NCBI RefSeq assembly: GCF_023065955.2
Contig: NW_026622985.1
Coordinates: 69,739,931-69,803,930, forward strand
Direction: 5' to 3'
DNA length: 64,000 bases
From: Ursus arctos
Taxonomy: Eukaryota > Chordata > Mammalia > Carnivora > Ursidae
Shown: piece after piece, positions 23,701-38,700 of the stretch
How the letters are laid out: every line of letters begins with the position of its first letter
Position numbering within the stretch: position 1 is the stretch's first letter
Position numbers and translations under genes: made by a program
Notes under the pieces: model-generated
The model's input: the letters and a program-made list of their open reading frames with translations, nothing else
Told to the model about the DNA's origin: nothing
Database searches by the model: none

Positions 23701-26700
23701 TTAATTACAGGAAAAAAAATAATGGAATTTTTATTGTCTTTCAAAGTTGTCTCTCCCAAAGTAAGATGATTTATTTAAAAATAATGAGTACTTCATGTGC
23801 CAGTTTTCTAGACTTTGTGAGTGTAGTCTGGGAAGAAAAGGTAAGGTACCTTGTGTCATAGAATTTACACTCTTAAAAGGAATGATAGAACAAAAAAGTA
23901 AATATCAAAATAAATGATCAAAAGCACAACTGGGATTATACCCATTAATATAATATAATATATTATAAAACTGCTTACAAGTCAGCAATACACTAGAATT
24001 CTAACATAGAGAAGGGGCATTTTTAGTAGTAATTCATAGTATTGGTTCCTAGTTTTGCAAACTTTGTAATTAGGAATTCTTATTTATTTATCTTATTGGC
24101 AAATGTAAAAGGAATGAGAAAGCAGCTTTTATATATTAGAATGTGAAAAAGCTCATAAATGGATAGGGCTATAGTTAGTTACATTACACCTATAAAGTTA
24201 CACAAACTAAGTCTTCTTCCTGGTTACAAATGCCTTCCCTACAAGAGTCATTCCTGGATTGTGTTTTCTTTTCTTTCTTTCTTTTTTTATTTTTTATTTT
24301 TTTTCAAAGATTTTATTTATTTATTTGACAGAGATAGAGACAGCCAGCGAGAGAGGGAACACAAGCAGGGGGAGTGGGAGAGGAAGAAGCAGGCTCCCAA
24401 CAGAGGAGCCTGATGTGGGCCTCAATCCCAGAACTCCGGGATCATGCCCTGAGCCGAAGGCAGACGCTTAACTGCTGTGCCACCCAGGCGCCCCTTTTCT
24501 TTCTTTTTTTAAGATTTTATTTATTTATTTGTCAGAGAGAGAAGAGAGCACAAGCTGAATGAGCAGCAGGCAGAGGGAGAAGCAGGCTCCCTGCTGAGCA
24601 AGGAGCCTGATGTGGGGATGTGGGGTTTGATCCCAGGACCCTGGGATCATGACTGAGCCGAAGGCAGCCGCTTAACCAACTGAGCCACCCAGGCATCCCT
24701 GGATTGTGTTTTCTGTTTGCAGTCATTACTAGTCTTTGTTTGGTAACTCCTGCCATCAAACTATGATTTTTTAAAATATGCTTATTAGATCATTAATATA
24801 CAGTACCTACAGGAAACTATTTTGCTCTTTACAAGGTGGTGAGATTCAGGGAACATTATATAAATTATGAATTATGAAATCAACTTTTTTGAGGAGAGGG
24901 AAACAGACTAACCACATTGAAAACAGGTTTCAAAACATCATAGATTTTCAAGATTTTAAGGAAAAATAACTTGGTAACTGATAAGTTCACCCCTGCCCTT
25001 TGAGTAAATGTCCATGTATTAAAATTTGCTTTAAGCATTGTTATTAGAGGATTAAATGTAGAGGTTATGCTTTTCAGCTATCCAGCTCCAGTCTTTGACT
25101 TTCCTATAAAAGAGCTCCAGTCATATGTGGAATTAGAGATATAAGAGTATGCAAGACTATAATTTTCTAATGCCGGTTCATGCTATGCCCCTAAAATGAC
25201 TTCTTAATTGCTTTTCTCTTCCTTCCTTCTCAATCAACTACTATAATCACTACTCATTGCCTATCACAAAAATATTAGGAAAGAACAGAAGGTGATAGAA
25301 AAAAGAACCACAAGAAACTCAGGAGGTATATTTTGAAAACATCTATGGAAGTACTGAGTAGTTCATAGCTAAAATAAATGATTCCAGGTATTTCTGCTTT
25401 TGTTTTGGGCATCTTTTAAAAAGGAGAAGAGCATAGTTTAAGCTTCCCAGTTTGGTCCTTAGGTATTCTGCTAAGAATGCAGGACTTCTCGGGTTTGAGC
25501 AAGGCACGAAGGGGAAGCTGTATGCGAAGCCAGGCGTTGAGGGCTGCTGAGATCTCATCTACCACATGACAGCGAGTCTGCTGCTAACAAATATATTTAA
25601 TATCTGAAATACTGGATCATCCTCAAATCATGAATGATTCAACCTGTGTTTATTATTGTGACGTGCTGACCACCATGCAAAACTGTAAAAGAGGTTTCAG
25701 GTGGTCTGTTGCATAGCTTCTTATCTAAGCAGTAAGCCCAGCCAAAAAGAGGCCAAAAGAAGCCCAGTACAAATGCTTTAGTGCTGAGTCCATTAATAAG
25801 TCTATAGCCACAGTGAACTTGCCCTGGCTTTGTTTGAAGATAAAGTGATAGCATGTTTCATTGCAAAATGATCTTGTATACGTCAGGTGGATTTTAGTTT
25901 CTATGAGTATAACCTCTGAAAGTCTTGGTAGAGTGAGTCACAAAGTAAAGGTAAAGAATATTTCTTCCTTTATGAGGTACAAGACTACAATAAAAGTAAT
26001 TGGGGGCTAACCAAAACAAAGTTACCCTCTGTTTTTCATAGAGAATATTAAAAGGGCAATTTAAATGAAGGATTACAAAAACTCCATTTCTATAAGTATC
26101 ACCTGTTGAGTGTGTATCCCCAAAACACTGTGATGTCAGCTTTGGTCTATAAAAGAAGGCAGGCAGACAAACTGAACAGACATGTAGGGCAGATACGTAA
26201 GTTAACTGCAGTGCTGGGTAGAATGAAGTAAGTGCTGTAACATAGGGTTGCTCAAAATAGCTGTGGTGAGGAACCATTTTTTTTTTTTTAATTCTGAATC
26301 TGTCATGGACCAATATTAAAAGAAAAAAACACACACACACAATAAAAATGAATTACTAAAAGAAAAAAAAAGACAAAGACAAGGCCAATTAAAAAATTAT
26401 TAACTGCCATCAGCCATAAAATTACTGTCAAATTGCTAATAATTCCTCATAGCTTACTCTCACTTTATATGTCTCATCACAGACTGATAACCAATAGTTT
26501 GCAGACTGACACATTTCCGAGTAGCACTGCAATCACAGGAATACAGACAACTATTATGAAGTCTCCAGAGCAGAAGTAATAAACTTGGGTGAATTTGGGA
26601 GTGTTTTATGGAGGAAACAACGTTCAAACTAACTCCTATAGAATAAATAAGGTTTCATTAGGCAAAGAAGGCACTGCAGGAAGATTAAATAGCATGAATC

Positions 26701-29700
26701 AGGGGAAAAGTCAGTGAAAAGGGAAAAGGCAGTAAATCTTTGTTATTCACACCATTAACATTTTCGGTTTGATGTTTCTAAAATAAAGCCAAGGTACATG
26801 ATCTTCAGTGATTTCTAATTTTCCTTGGTTACAGGTTTGAATTGAGGAAGTGGTGTCAGGGAGCCTGCTGTTAAGGAGCTATTTCTCTATCCCAACCCTG
26901 ATTCTTATTTATTACACTGTATCATCTCTTGAAGTAGAGGAGGAAATTTTAAACTGGGGTCTAGTTTGTGTAGGCTGTGTTTGGCTCCAGGTTGTGGGTT
27001 GGGACCACTCTGATCCACATATCTTTCATCCTCTCTAGATCGTGGAATCCCTTAAGCAAAGGCTGGAGCAATAGAGGGCATGCCCAACTGTAGAAACACA
27101 TTTTAAGCCTCTGCTTGTGCCACAGCCATGTGTTCAAACTGAAAGTCAAAAAGAAGTCCATTCTAGTGACTGTGAGCTATGGCAAGGGTGTGAATGTTTA
27201 ATACTGCTATCTGACCATGAAGAATTGGGGTCATTACTTCAGTCTAGCCCACATGCCAATGTGGGATTGTTGAATTTTGTGGGCTGAAGTATGCTTTCCT
27301 GAAGATCTCTCATGTATCAGAGCCTATGCTCAGAAGATATTCTACACAGTATCACAGACTGCTGATATTTCAAGGGCTCTTTTGAAAAATTTTAAAGGAA
27401 AATTAACCTTGCAGTATCCCTTACTTGATTTTTAGAGGATCCTTTTCTCATTCAAGTCATTAGCTTTTAGACTCCAACCTCTTCAAATTCATTCCACCTA
27501 AGTCGTGTGATCTCCATGTGAAGAAATGTAGGACTCATTTTTCTGGCAAATGGCAAATTGCCAGAAGTTTCTAAGAGGAGTTACAAATTCTGATCTTTTA
27601 ATTACTGCAACAAATTGAAAATAGGTTTCACAAATATTCAAATGTTGCTATGTGTTAGACTGTGCCAGTGGAAGCAGAACAGAAAATTAACCCAAGAGAA
27701 ATTAGCAGAAATTAAAGGTAAAGAGAGGCAAGACAGATTTTGATGGCTTAATATCCATATTGCTTTTAAGATGTCACAGGTAAAAACAATAGAGATGTTT
27801 GTTGGTACTTTCTCATGGACCAGATGAAGTCAAGCCAGAGAATAGGGTCATCCTGTGGCCCACTGTTGCCCACTCTGCTGGAGCACAGTTAGGGACTTTA
27901 GAGGCTGCAAAACAGACTTTGATGGCTCCAGACAGAGGTTTGATACTCCCCTAGAAATTTGGACAAGTTTCTTAGCTTTCTTAGCTTCAGGAGGCTTATC
28001 TATAAAACATGGATAATACTTCCTTATTGGGTTATTGTGTAATTAAATAAAGCAATGCATGTAAACACTTAGCACAGTTAGCAAGTGCTTAATCAGTGTT
28101 AATTATTAATGCTGTTAATGTTCCCTGATCAGTTTTGTTTAGTTAACTAGACTTTGGCATCAATAAGTAAATGTTTGGAGAAGTTGAATTACAGCAGTTA
28201 TCAGCTATAGAATCCTGGGTTCATTTCTTCTCCCTGGCGCTTACAAGCTGGGTGAATTTGGCAAAGTTACTTAACACTCTAAACCTTGGGATCTTGATCA
28301 GAAAATGGGTTACAACTATCTGTCTCACAAGGGTGTAAGGATGATTGAGATGAATATTTTAAAGCACGAAGTATGGTGCCTGCACATAGACAATTAATAG
28401 ATGTATCGTGATCGTTATCAAGAAATCCAACCTAGAAGGAAGAAAATTCTGCATAGAACTTCAAACCCTTTAACAGACACCTGAATATATCATCAAGAAT
28501 TTTGTGACAGCATGTTTTCAGGATATTATTGATACCTGGTGCTTTGTTCAGGACAAAGAAGTACTTTAAGTGCAATAATTGGGATCTATTAAATTATTGC
28601 ACTTAATTTGTTTCCTGTTTATAATTTTCAAATTGTTTTGATCTTAATTTTTTATGATAAAAGTAAAAATTTTTAAATAATCGTTTCCAGTACTGGTTTG
28701 AGTAGGTACCATGTGTTAGTCACTATGGGAAGGATTCAAAGCTATATTAATGAGGTTCTCTAGAGGCGGCACTTGATTTAACATTACTAGGTATTCTGGT
28801 CCAGTAGAATGGGTATGTTTTCCTAAACAGAATCTTCCTCAGAGATTTTGTGGTAAATTGGAAAAAATGTTCACAATTCTTTGCAACAACTCCCATTAAG
28901 AAACAGAATCTTTTTCCCTGCCCTTTGACTCTGGGCTGCCGATAGAGTGTGGTAGAAGTGATGTTGTGTGTGTGGACTTCAAGAGGCCCTGTTCACTTCT
29001 AACGACTTTCTCGGAACCCTGCTGCTACTATGGAAGTAGCCTAGCCCCGCCCACCTGCCCAATGGAGGATGAGACACCACATGGAATAGATGAAATATCT
29101 CAGCTGAGGCTCCCCTAGACCAGCTATCCTGAGTTGACTTGAAAAGTGACTGCAGTTGTAGTGAGCCTAGTTCAGACTAGAAAAACCATCCAGCTGAACC
29201 CAGCCCAAGATGCCAAACTGAAAAGCCATGAGCAGCGTATCATGATCATAAGCTACTTTAAGCCAGTATATTTAAGGGTAGTTTGTTAAGCAGTCGATCA
29301 TAATTTACACCCCCTCTGTTGCTAGAATGTAAGTCTTCTCAGCCTCGCACACTGAAAGCTATGGGAAGGGCCTTAGAGAAGGCTTTTCTAACTTGGAAAA
29401 TGAATTACCTTCGTAGTCCTCTGTCCATGGGAAAAAAATAAAGAATCAGGACACTGTAGCTTCCCTGACATCACTGGTCACTTGAGAATGGTCCCTGTTT
29501 CTAATCTAGTCAAATCTAATTTTGATTTCTTTACTCGTTGTTCTATCAAAATTAAGGAAACTTAAGTTTATCTGCGCCTGACATTTGATCCTAGTTGTAA
29601 AAAGGTAGTGATATATGCATGTGTTTTTCCCCTGAACCCTAGACAAATTTAAAATGATGTCTGTGTACCTTTTGTAGTGCAGAAATCTTTGGCCTGTAGT

Positions 29701-32700
29701 CTAAATATAGAACAAAAACCATGTAAATCCAAACCACTTCTCTAATAGATCAGACATCAAAAAATGGGTCAAAAATTAGTTAAGGCTCTTTTGGTCACCC
29801 AGCACACCATGTAAACATAATTCTTTTTTTTTTTCCAGATTAAGGGATGGTGTGAAAAGACTAGATAGTAAGTAAATAAGCATGAAGCATCTGGAAGTAG
29901 GGTTTCCTTTGTCTCTTCCTGCCTTTCCCACTTCCCAAGACCCCTGTCTGTGCTGTTAGACTTTGTTTTTGTTCTAAATGCCCCTGAATGCCAATCTGGG
30001 GCAAAAGTAGAAAATGAGAAGACTTTTTGTACTTTTTATTCTCCCCACTCCCCTCCTTTTCTATGTCTGCTCTCCACTGGGCTTGACTCTTCAGGTTCCC
30101 TTGGATCCTCTTGCTCCCCTGGGCAGCCCCTTCAATGGCCCTCTCAGCCAGTACCACAACCCTTTCCCTTCATTCTCTGCTCTGTGAAAACACACCTCTA
30201 CTGCTCTCTTCCTGCATGTGCTCTGATTAGATAAGCAGTTTATGGCAATAAATAACCCAAGTATGTAGTCACCCTCCCCACGCCCTCACTCATCTGTTAT
30301 AACAAGTTACTCCTAGAGAAATAATATTATAGCCCTAAGGCCTGGCAAAAATGATGGCAACACTCAAGTTTTAGAATATACAGAGTCTTAATTTAAGCCT
30401 CTCAAGATACAGCCATGTGTGGGATACACTCTTTAGAGTCAGCTCTTGAGGTAGTGACACAAGACCAAATTAGGATTGCTTGTTATGATCTAAATTCTTT
30501 TAAGAGACTACTACAGATGCCTTTTGGAATCAGGTTTTTAAAATCCCTTTTATAGCTAATAATTGGGAGGCTTTGAGGGCTGCGTATAAAAGCACATGCC
30601 ACTGCAGAGTCCTTCCATGGAGCCAGAGCTCAGCCAGTCCTAATTAAGAAATCATTTCAGCAGCAATCATAACCTGTTAATTGTGACATTTTTATAGCCT
30701 GGATTGTCCTTCTCAAAGTAACAGATTGAGGATAACGCCTTTTTTGAGTAGAGTCTGCAGAGGAGGTATTCTATCGGTGAACATTTCAAGCAACTTCCTT
30801 TAAGCAATAGTATAAAAATAATTTGATAATAGGCAGTTTGAAAAATGTTTATAAGGGACTAGCATAAATTGAACACACAATACATTTTTTAATCATTTGC
30901 TTACCTAAAATAAGCGTAGATTTTTAAAAAAATCTAAGTTATTTTTTTCCCTAATAATGCTGTGAGGATACATTAGGCTTTGAGTAGGTAAGCAGTACAG
31001 GAAAAGTAGTTAGGGACTGCTGACTATAAATACTGCCTAATTGGAATCAAGTAATTTGCATTCTGACATCCCAAAGAAGTGCTGTAATTTTTTTCTTTTA
31101 CTTAATTCCATCATCAGATTTATGTAATAAAATAAAGTTTATATAAATCTTTTTTCCATTTTTAATGTGTTTATTAAGGAAGACTATGGCATACTGTAAA
31201 AATAGTGAAATTTTTCTCTTAAATAGATTTCTGAAAATTTCTTGCTAATCAAACCTGACATTTTGTATTCTAATTTATGATTGTGTTCTAAAGCACATGT
31301 ATGTATGTATGTGTATTTATGTATTACAGAAGTATGTATATATGCTGAGAGCAATGGAAAATAAGACTTAGAGACTAAAAATCATATTCTACCCTATCTT
31401 CTGGAAGACTGTTCCCTGCTCCTGCCTGAGTGAACAGCTAACAAACTGAGAGGAATAAGAATATTTATAAGGAAGGAGCAAAGCTCTGTTCACTATGACT
31501 GTTTGGGTGAAGAGACATTTAAACATTTGAAATGGAAAAAAGTAAAGACAAGTGGTAGATAAGCACACCATATATCCCCTCCCTTTGTAATATGTCTGTA
31601 TCATCACAAATCACTTAGTCTTTGGATTTAAAATCAAAACAGAAAAGAGGTTGTGGAAGACAGCTTCTTTTTTTTTTTTTTTAAAGATTTGTTTATTTGA
31701 GAGAGGGCAGGGGGAGGGGTAGAGGGAGCAGGGGGAGGGACAGGGGGAGAGAGAGAACCTCAGGCAGCCTCTGCACTGAGCACAGAGCCCAATGCAGGGC
31801 TCAGTCTCACGACCCTGTGATCATGACCTGAGCTAAAACCAAGAGTTGGATGCTTAACTGACTCAACTGAGCTACCCAGGTGCCCCAAGGCAGCTTCTAA
31901 GATGGCTCCCGTTGATTCACAACTCCTAGAATTCATACCCTTGTGTATTTCCCTCCCCTTGAGTGTGAGTTGGATGTGGTCAATTGCTTCCCAAAGAGTA
32001 TAACATGGCAGAAATGATGGTATGTCCCTTCTAACATTAAAGGCTACAGCTTCTGTCTTGGGTGCTCTCATTCTCTCTGGGATCACTTGCCCCGAGAAAA
32101 ACCAGCTGCTATATTGTGAGGCACCCTTATAGGTATGCTTAAAGTCAGTCTTGGCCCCATTCAGACCTTGTGATGTGACTGCATCCCTAGCTGACCCTTG
32201 ATTGCAATGTGGCAAGAGGCCTTGAGCCAGTCCACCTCATTAAGCCACTCCGAGCTGGCCTGACCCACAGAAACTGTGAAATCATAAATGTTTATTTCAG
32301 CCCCTAAGTTTTAGGGGTAATTTGTAACCAATACAGACATTTTCCATTATAAGTCTAGAAATTCAGTGATTTGAAAAAAATGAAAAGTATTATTTCAATT
32401 TTTGCCTCATTATATTATCCCTGGCCACTATATGGTATCTTCTATATAATGTGTAGATATATAACATAGCAAATAATTTTCAGTACTAATGTCAAGTCTA
32501 CATATTTTGAATAAGGGTCTTCCAACTTTGAGATTTAATTTGTTCATCTGTATTTCATTGTCTTAGTTATTTTATTTTTTCCAGGGGGTGATATAAATAT
32601 ATTTTGGATTCATTGTTTCTTTTAAAATATTTTTTCTCTTGATATAACATTGGAAGAAATCTATTTTGCATCAGGACCCTGGAGATCTTGCTTGACTCAC

Positions 32701-35700
32701 ACCCCATTCTTTTGTGGCCCTCTTGCATGTGTGAATAATCACCTTGGGGCTTTCAGTGTTCGTGCAGCTGGTGTGCAGACATTCAGGTTCCTTATAATCA
32801 GTCTCACATTTGTCCAGGAAGGAGGAGCTCCTGGCTAGAGAGGAAAAGGCAGTCTTTCAGATCAAAACCTATGGTTCCAGAGAAGTTACAGATGAGGAAT
32901 ATTACTTATTTAAATTATTATTTATCTTCAGACTCTCATTTTGGAGAAGAAAAAATGATGACTTTGGAATTAAGAGCTCAGAATTCAGAGTTATAATTGC
33001 TAAGATTCAAATCTCAGTTCTGCCACTTGCTAGCTGGGCAGTCTTGGAGAAATTACTCAATCCGTCCAAGTCACAGTTTCCTTATTTGTGAAATAAGGAA
33101 GATAACACTTTCGCATAGGTTGTCTGGAGAATTGAATGGGATGGTGTATGTATTGTGCCTGGCAGTGGTAACAGCTTGACAAATGGTGGTTGAGGTACTT
33201 TTACCTCCACCATCACAATCATCAGTGCTCATTAAGAAAAACCTTAATTAGAAATGTTTCAAGGTATCCTACCAGAACTAAAATTCATTCTTTTTTCCTA
33301 GAAAAAAGGAGCAGGATCTACTTCTGATCTTTGTCAAAAATTTACCACATTTATTGAAGTTGTATAGATGTCTTAGGAAATCTGCTGTCACCTGATTACA
33401 TCTCAGACTGAAGTAGACAAATTGCCTTGGTGACAGTCCCTGTGTTGCTTACCTGATACTGGCACTGCCTTAAGAAATGTAGGGACAGATTGAGTGGGAG
33501 TTATCTAATTTGTTAAAGTTCCAGGAAGAGTGACACAGTACCTCCAGAATAGAATTTATTATAAACTATTTAGATTGAAAGATCACTTGTTTCCTTCTTT
33601 CCTAACACAATAATCTATGTGACGGTTTACTACTGTGTGAACAAAAAGAATGTCGGTCGGGGCGCCTGGGTGGCACAGCGGTTAAGCATCTGCCTTCGGC
33701 TCAGGGCGTGATCCTGGCGTTATGGGATCGAGCCCCACATCAGGCTCCTCTGCTATGAGCCTGCTTCTTCCTCTCCCACTCCTCCTGCTTGTGTTCCCTC
33801 TCTTGCTGGCTGTCTCTATCTCTGTTGAATAAATAAATAAAATCTTTGAAAAAAAAAAAAAAAGAATGTTGGTCCATTTGGCTCGCAGTGAATTTTGTAA
33901 TACAGATTCATGTAGGGCTCTGGCTTTGTACTTATGGCACTGAAAAACTGAAGGAATGTGGAAATGAATCCTAGAATCTACAATGAAGACTTTTATTCCC
34001 ATTTGCTTCTGTATAAGTGGTATGGACAACTAAAGACTCTTAATTGATTATTCTATTCTTGAGCTATAATCCTTGGTCTCAAGTTAAATATTCTATTTCT
34101 TTCTATTTTTAAAAAACTAACTTATGAAATAGTTATCTAACCCGGATCTTTCCATGTCCATGACCTACATTTAGGCACTAATGGTTAAGAATGGGCATTC
34201 TGCAATGCAGCTGACCTAGGGCAAGTTAAAAATTCTCTGCTTCAGTGTCTTCATCTGGATGAAAATGCAGATAGATGATAATTAATAGTACCTCAGAGAC
34301 TTTCATAGGGTTGTTGTGAGGATAAAATGAGATGATGCACCTTAGAACCATGCCAGGCAATAACCATCCCTACCAGATCTGATGCTGCTTCTTCTTTTTT
34401 TTTTTTTTTCCTTATTTGAAACGCAATAGGAGTTCCTGGGGTAAAAGTACTATGTGAGTTCCTAGGATAAAAGTACTATGTTAAGGGTCCTTAGATAATT
34501 AAGACAAGTATTAAATACATAAAACTTTCTGGCATTTCTGTCAAGCTCGGACTCCGTGGCAAGCATCAGGATTCAAATATGAACAAGAAACTTGTACTCT
34601 AATGGGGTAAACTGAGGTATAAACAGTCATAGCATAGTAAAAAAAGGTCTAAATAATAGACAGACGGGGATTTAGCATTTGGCTGAGAATAGTCCAAGAA
34701 GGGCATCGCATAGTAACTAATGCTTGAGTTGGGTCTGTAGAAAGTAGGATTTTGCCAGATGGAGGAGAAGGGGAATGAGATCCAACAAAGGGGAAGAGCT
34801 CCCCTGGGAAGCAGAGCTTTGTGAGGAAGGGAATGGAAGGAACAAGAGAGGTGTGGATTGAACAGGGCCTTCTCTGCCATATTAAGACTTGTGGAATCCA
34901 TTTAACTCAGTAAAAGCATCTAACAAGGGGAATATTTTGATCATCTTTAGGTTTTATTAAAATAATTTTGAGATTGGCAATAGGACACCATCAAAGGGAG
35001 TGATCAGCAAGGAGAGTGGTCCCAGGTTGACATGATGGAAGTGTGAACATTGAGCAGTGGAGTGGAGTTGAGGGGAACAAACCATGGAGTTTTTAGAGGA
35101 GAGACCAGCAAGAATTGGAGCACAGTAAGCATGGCTAGACAGGGACAAGGACTCTGGGCCCCAGTTTGTGTGACCAGGTGGGTGGTGACTTTTTCTTCAT
35201 TCTTCCTCTTATGTATTTCGAACTTAAATGAGATGGAAAGTTTTTGTTCTTATGAGCAATAAAAAAAAAAGATACAGCAGTTTTATTAGAAACACTTAAT
35301 AGTAGCTCTTAATCATAATAAATTATTTCTTTGTATTCTCATCTAAGAAATTTGCCAAACTACATAGAAGTTGAAGGATCCCTCTGTTTTTATATTTAAG
35401 TCTGGCTTTCTGTGTAACCTAACCTTTTTCTGGGGGTTGGGGGTGGGTACTGCAAATAGAGATTGGGAAGCAGCCAATGAACAAAAAATTCTAAAACAAT
35501 TTGAACTTTTGTGTCACCAATGAATCAAAATATATTGATTCAGGTGGGGAGAACTTCCCAGATCACACCAAGTTTCTATAAGAGCCATGTGCTGAGAGGA
35601 ATTATTTTTTTGGAAATGTTCCTTTGTTCAAAATATTCATTTGTATGAACAAGATTAAATGCTTCTTTAAGAGTGTAATATGAATATATGTATGTCTGCG

Positions 35701-38700
35701 TATGTGTGAAGTAGGTAAATAACATGCACATGTACAGAGAGAGGGAGAGAAGATATGTATATTTCCTATAATCTACCTTGGTCTGCTTCATTCCAAAATG
35801 ATTAAAGAAGTCTTAGTAACACTTGCTTGTTTAGTAACCACATATGATTCTTTGCTCCAGAGGGAAATTTGGTTATGAAAACAGCATGAATCAGATGATC
35901 TCACCCTGAATACTACATAATATCTTCCAGACTCAAATTATCTCCAAATCAACTCAGACCGTATTTGAAATACCAGATGTTCCCTACCCTTCTTTCCTTT
36001 TTCTTTAAAGTATCTGATATTGAATACCCTTTCCTGGGTCAGCAGGGTCACTTGAAATGTTGCCAGCCTATCTGGTTACCTGAAATTATGAATATGGAGA
36101 AATTGATTCCATTCCCATTTCTTTCCCTAGAATAAGCAGGGGACAAGGGGTGTTTTGAGGCGTAGATCATGGTAATGTAAGTTCAATACCTGGAACGTAT
36201 AGTTAAGGATATTTAAAAAATCTTATTTGTCTAGGACTAGTATTTCAGGATAAATACTATAGAGTCATTTTTATTTTTTCAAAGGACTTTGATAGGTATT
36301 CCTAAAGTCTGACTGTAGTTTTCCAAATATAGTCAATCCAAAGGATCTGGTTTTTTGGACACTGAAGAAGAAAAATTAATCTGTCATATCCTTGTATTGA
36401 TGCTGGCCAGAATGTGTTACTAAAATTACATGAAGTAGAGAGCTTTAGGACCTGTGTGCTTATGAAAAACATGTGTTTTTAAGGCACCAAGTGTTGACTC
36501 TGCAGGGAATACCATATCACATTTGCTGCTAAAATAATTACGTGCAACAGAACTGTGTCTTTTTTTTTTTTAAGATTTTATTTATTTGACAGAAAGAGAC
36601 ACGGCAAGAGAGGGAACACAAGCAGGGTGAGTGGGAGAGGGAGAAGCAGGCTTCCCGCTGTGCAGGGAGTCTGACGTGGGACTCGATCCCAGGACCCTGG
36701 GATCACGACCTGAGCAGAAGGCACATGATTAACGACTGAGCCACCCAGGTGCCCCAACAGAAATGTGTCTTATCCCTCAGAACTTAAATTTTTTGTTTCC
36801 TTTATAAACTACTCTTCCAAACTGAATTCCAAATGATTCTGACCTATAAGAGCCAATAATCTATTAGCTTTCTCAAAGGACTATTTAGTGTTTAAATGTT
36901 GAGAAGACCATGCCAAGTAACACTCAGATCAAGTTAATCTGAAACCTGATTTGCAGTCATAATTTTAGAATTAAAAGGCTTGTTAGAGTTGGTCTAACTC
37001 AATTCCTTCATTATTTACACGAAGAAGCGCAGAGAAGAAAAAAGACTTCTGAAATCACTGGACTTGACAGTGACACGTTGGAACCAGATCACAGTTTTCC
37101 TGACTCCCTTCAATGCTCTTTCCGCATTTTCAGTTCTCTATTTAGCCATGTAGATCTTCTTTATTTCCTTAATAGCTGGTGTAGCTAATTCTCACAACAT
37201 ATTAGTACATACAAGCACATATCTTAGTGTTTGTATTAGTCCAGGGACCTGGACTTCACTTAGCTTCACTTGCCTAAGCTGAGGGGCTAGTACTTTCTGG
37301 GTTCCCCTTCCCCTCCACCACTTCCTCCCACATTCCCCTGCACACACCCTGGGTATTAAATAACACCTTCCTTGTCTTTCCCGTCCCCAAGAATTCTTAA
37401 CCCCAGACACCTGGGCAGAAGCTAACCTATACGATCTGGATATCTAGCCAGGGCTCTTGAGGAAATGAGGATGCTAATCAGAAGGTGCAGCCTGTGCTGA
37501 GGAGAACGGGGTTGGAAGAGGTGTAGGGAGAAGCATCTGGGGTCCTGCGCTTCAGGGAATCCTGAACACAAAAGAGAAGGAGGAAGAGAAATTGGCTGAG
37601 GGTGATGGCGTTCCAGACCCTTGAACTAAGACTAGAAAGAGTTGGGGAATCCCAGCTCCTGTGAATTCTGCCCAAAAAGGCCTGGAAATAGGCCCCAAGT
37701 AACTGTGCCTGGTGCAGCTCTGGCTCTGAAACCCATTTTATTAGTGAGCAGTATGAGCACACTTTCCTTCATCTGATATATGTTTGACTTGTGAAGGGAA
37801 GGGTAGCAGATGCCTAAATGCCTAAGTTGTGGTGGAAACAGCTATAGACGAAATTTGCCTCACACCAGTAGGGATATGAAGGCTCTGGTGCAATTTTATC
37901 CTATAAATTGGATTTAACAGGATTAGAGAACACATTGAGTTCTAGATGTGGACCTGGGCAAACATTAGGGAAAACACCAGAGTGTGAACCACGTATCTGT
38001 GTTATTAGTGGCATTGTGCTTTTTTATCCTAACAGAGGTGGATAAAGAGGGTAAGAATATGAAGAAGTTCTCACCCAAGAAGTGGCATAGGTTAGAGATC
38101 TTCATTGCTGGATTTCACGGAAGTTTAAGCTTTATAGCTATACACTTATAGCTATAAAATAATTTCTTTAATGAAATTCCTCTAGGAGAACAAGTTCATT
38201 CCCAGTCTGAAACTCTCTCTTAATCACTTTAGCTGCGAACAATGGTTTTGAAAACTAGGTGTATTTTTCGTTTGTATGTTTATTTTTAATTAGAACTGCT
38301 TGCATTGAATTATGGCAGGAGGGTGTATCATATTGCCATGATCTCATTCCACTCTCTTTCATTTACTCGTTTGCTGTGTGTGATATTTTCAGAGTCCCCT
38401 CACTCCTTGTGTCTGAGCATTTGGGGAAATGAAAGTGTGTTTGAAAAGGTGGAAGGTACACTTTCTTCAGGTAGTCATAAACTGTACTGGAAGGAACCTA
38501 GATGGAAATTTCGTTTCCAGAAAGAACACTGGAGCAGTGCGTTCTGAGCCTTCTGGGACAGGCTGCAGAGCCGTTTCTTCAAATGACTGCTTTTTTCAGT
38601 CAGGTTCCTAGTCTCCCTAAGGGTCCCCCCTTTGTGGCGTGGCTAGTGGAGCTTGAGGGGTGCTCCTCCTCCCCCACTCCCCGCTCATCCCCTCCATTGC

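Noticed and set aside
31760..32215. A 151-codon minus-strand frame
   Set aside because: It runs through a Can-SINE and an LTR-like repeat and shows no recognisable domain.
33659..33740. tRNA-like sequence at SINE heads
   Set aside because: The heads derive from a tRNA but are part of Can-SINEs, and no intact tRNA gene is present.
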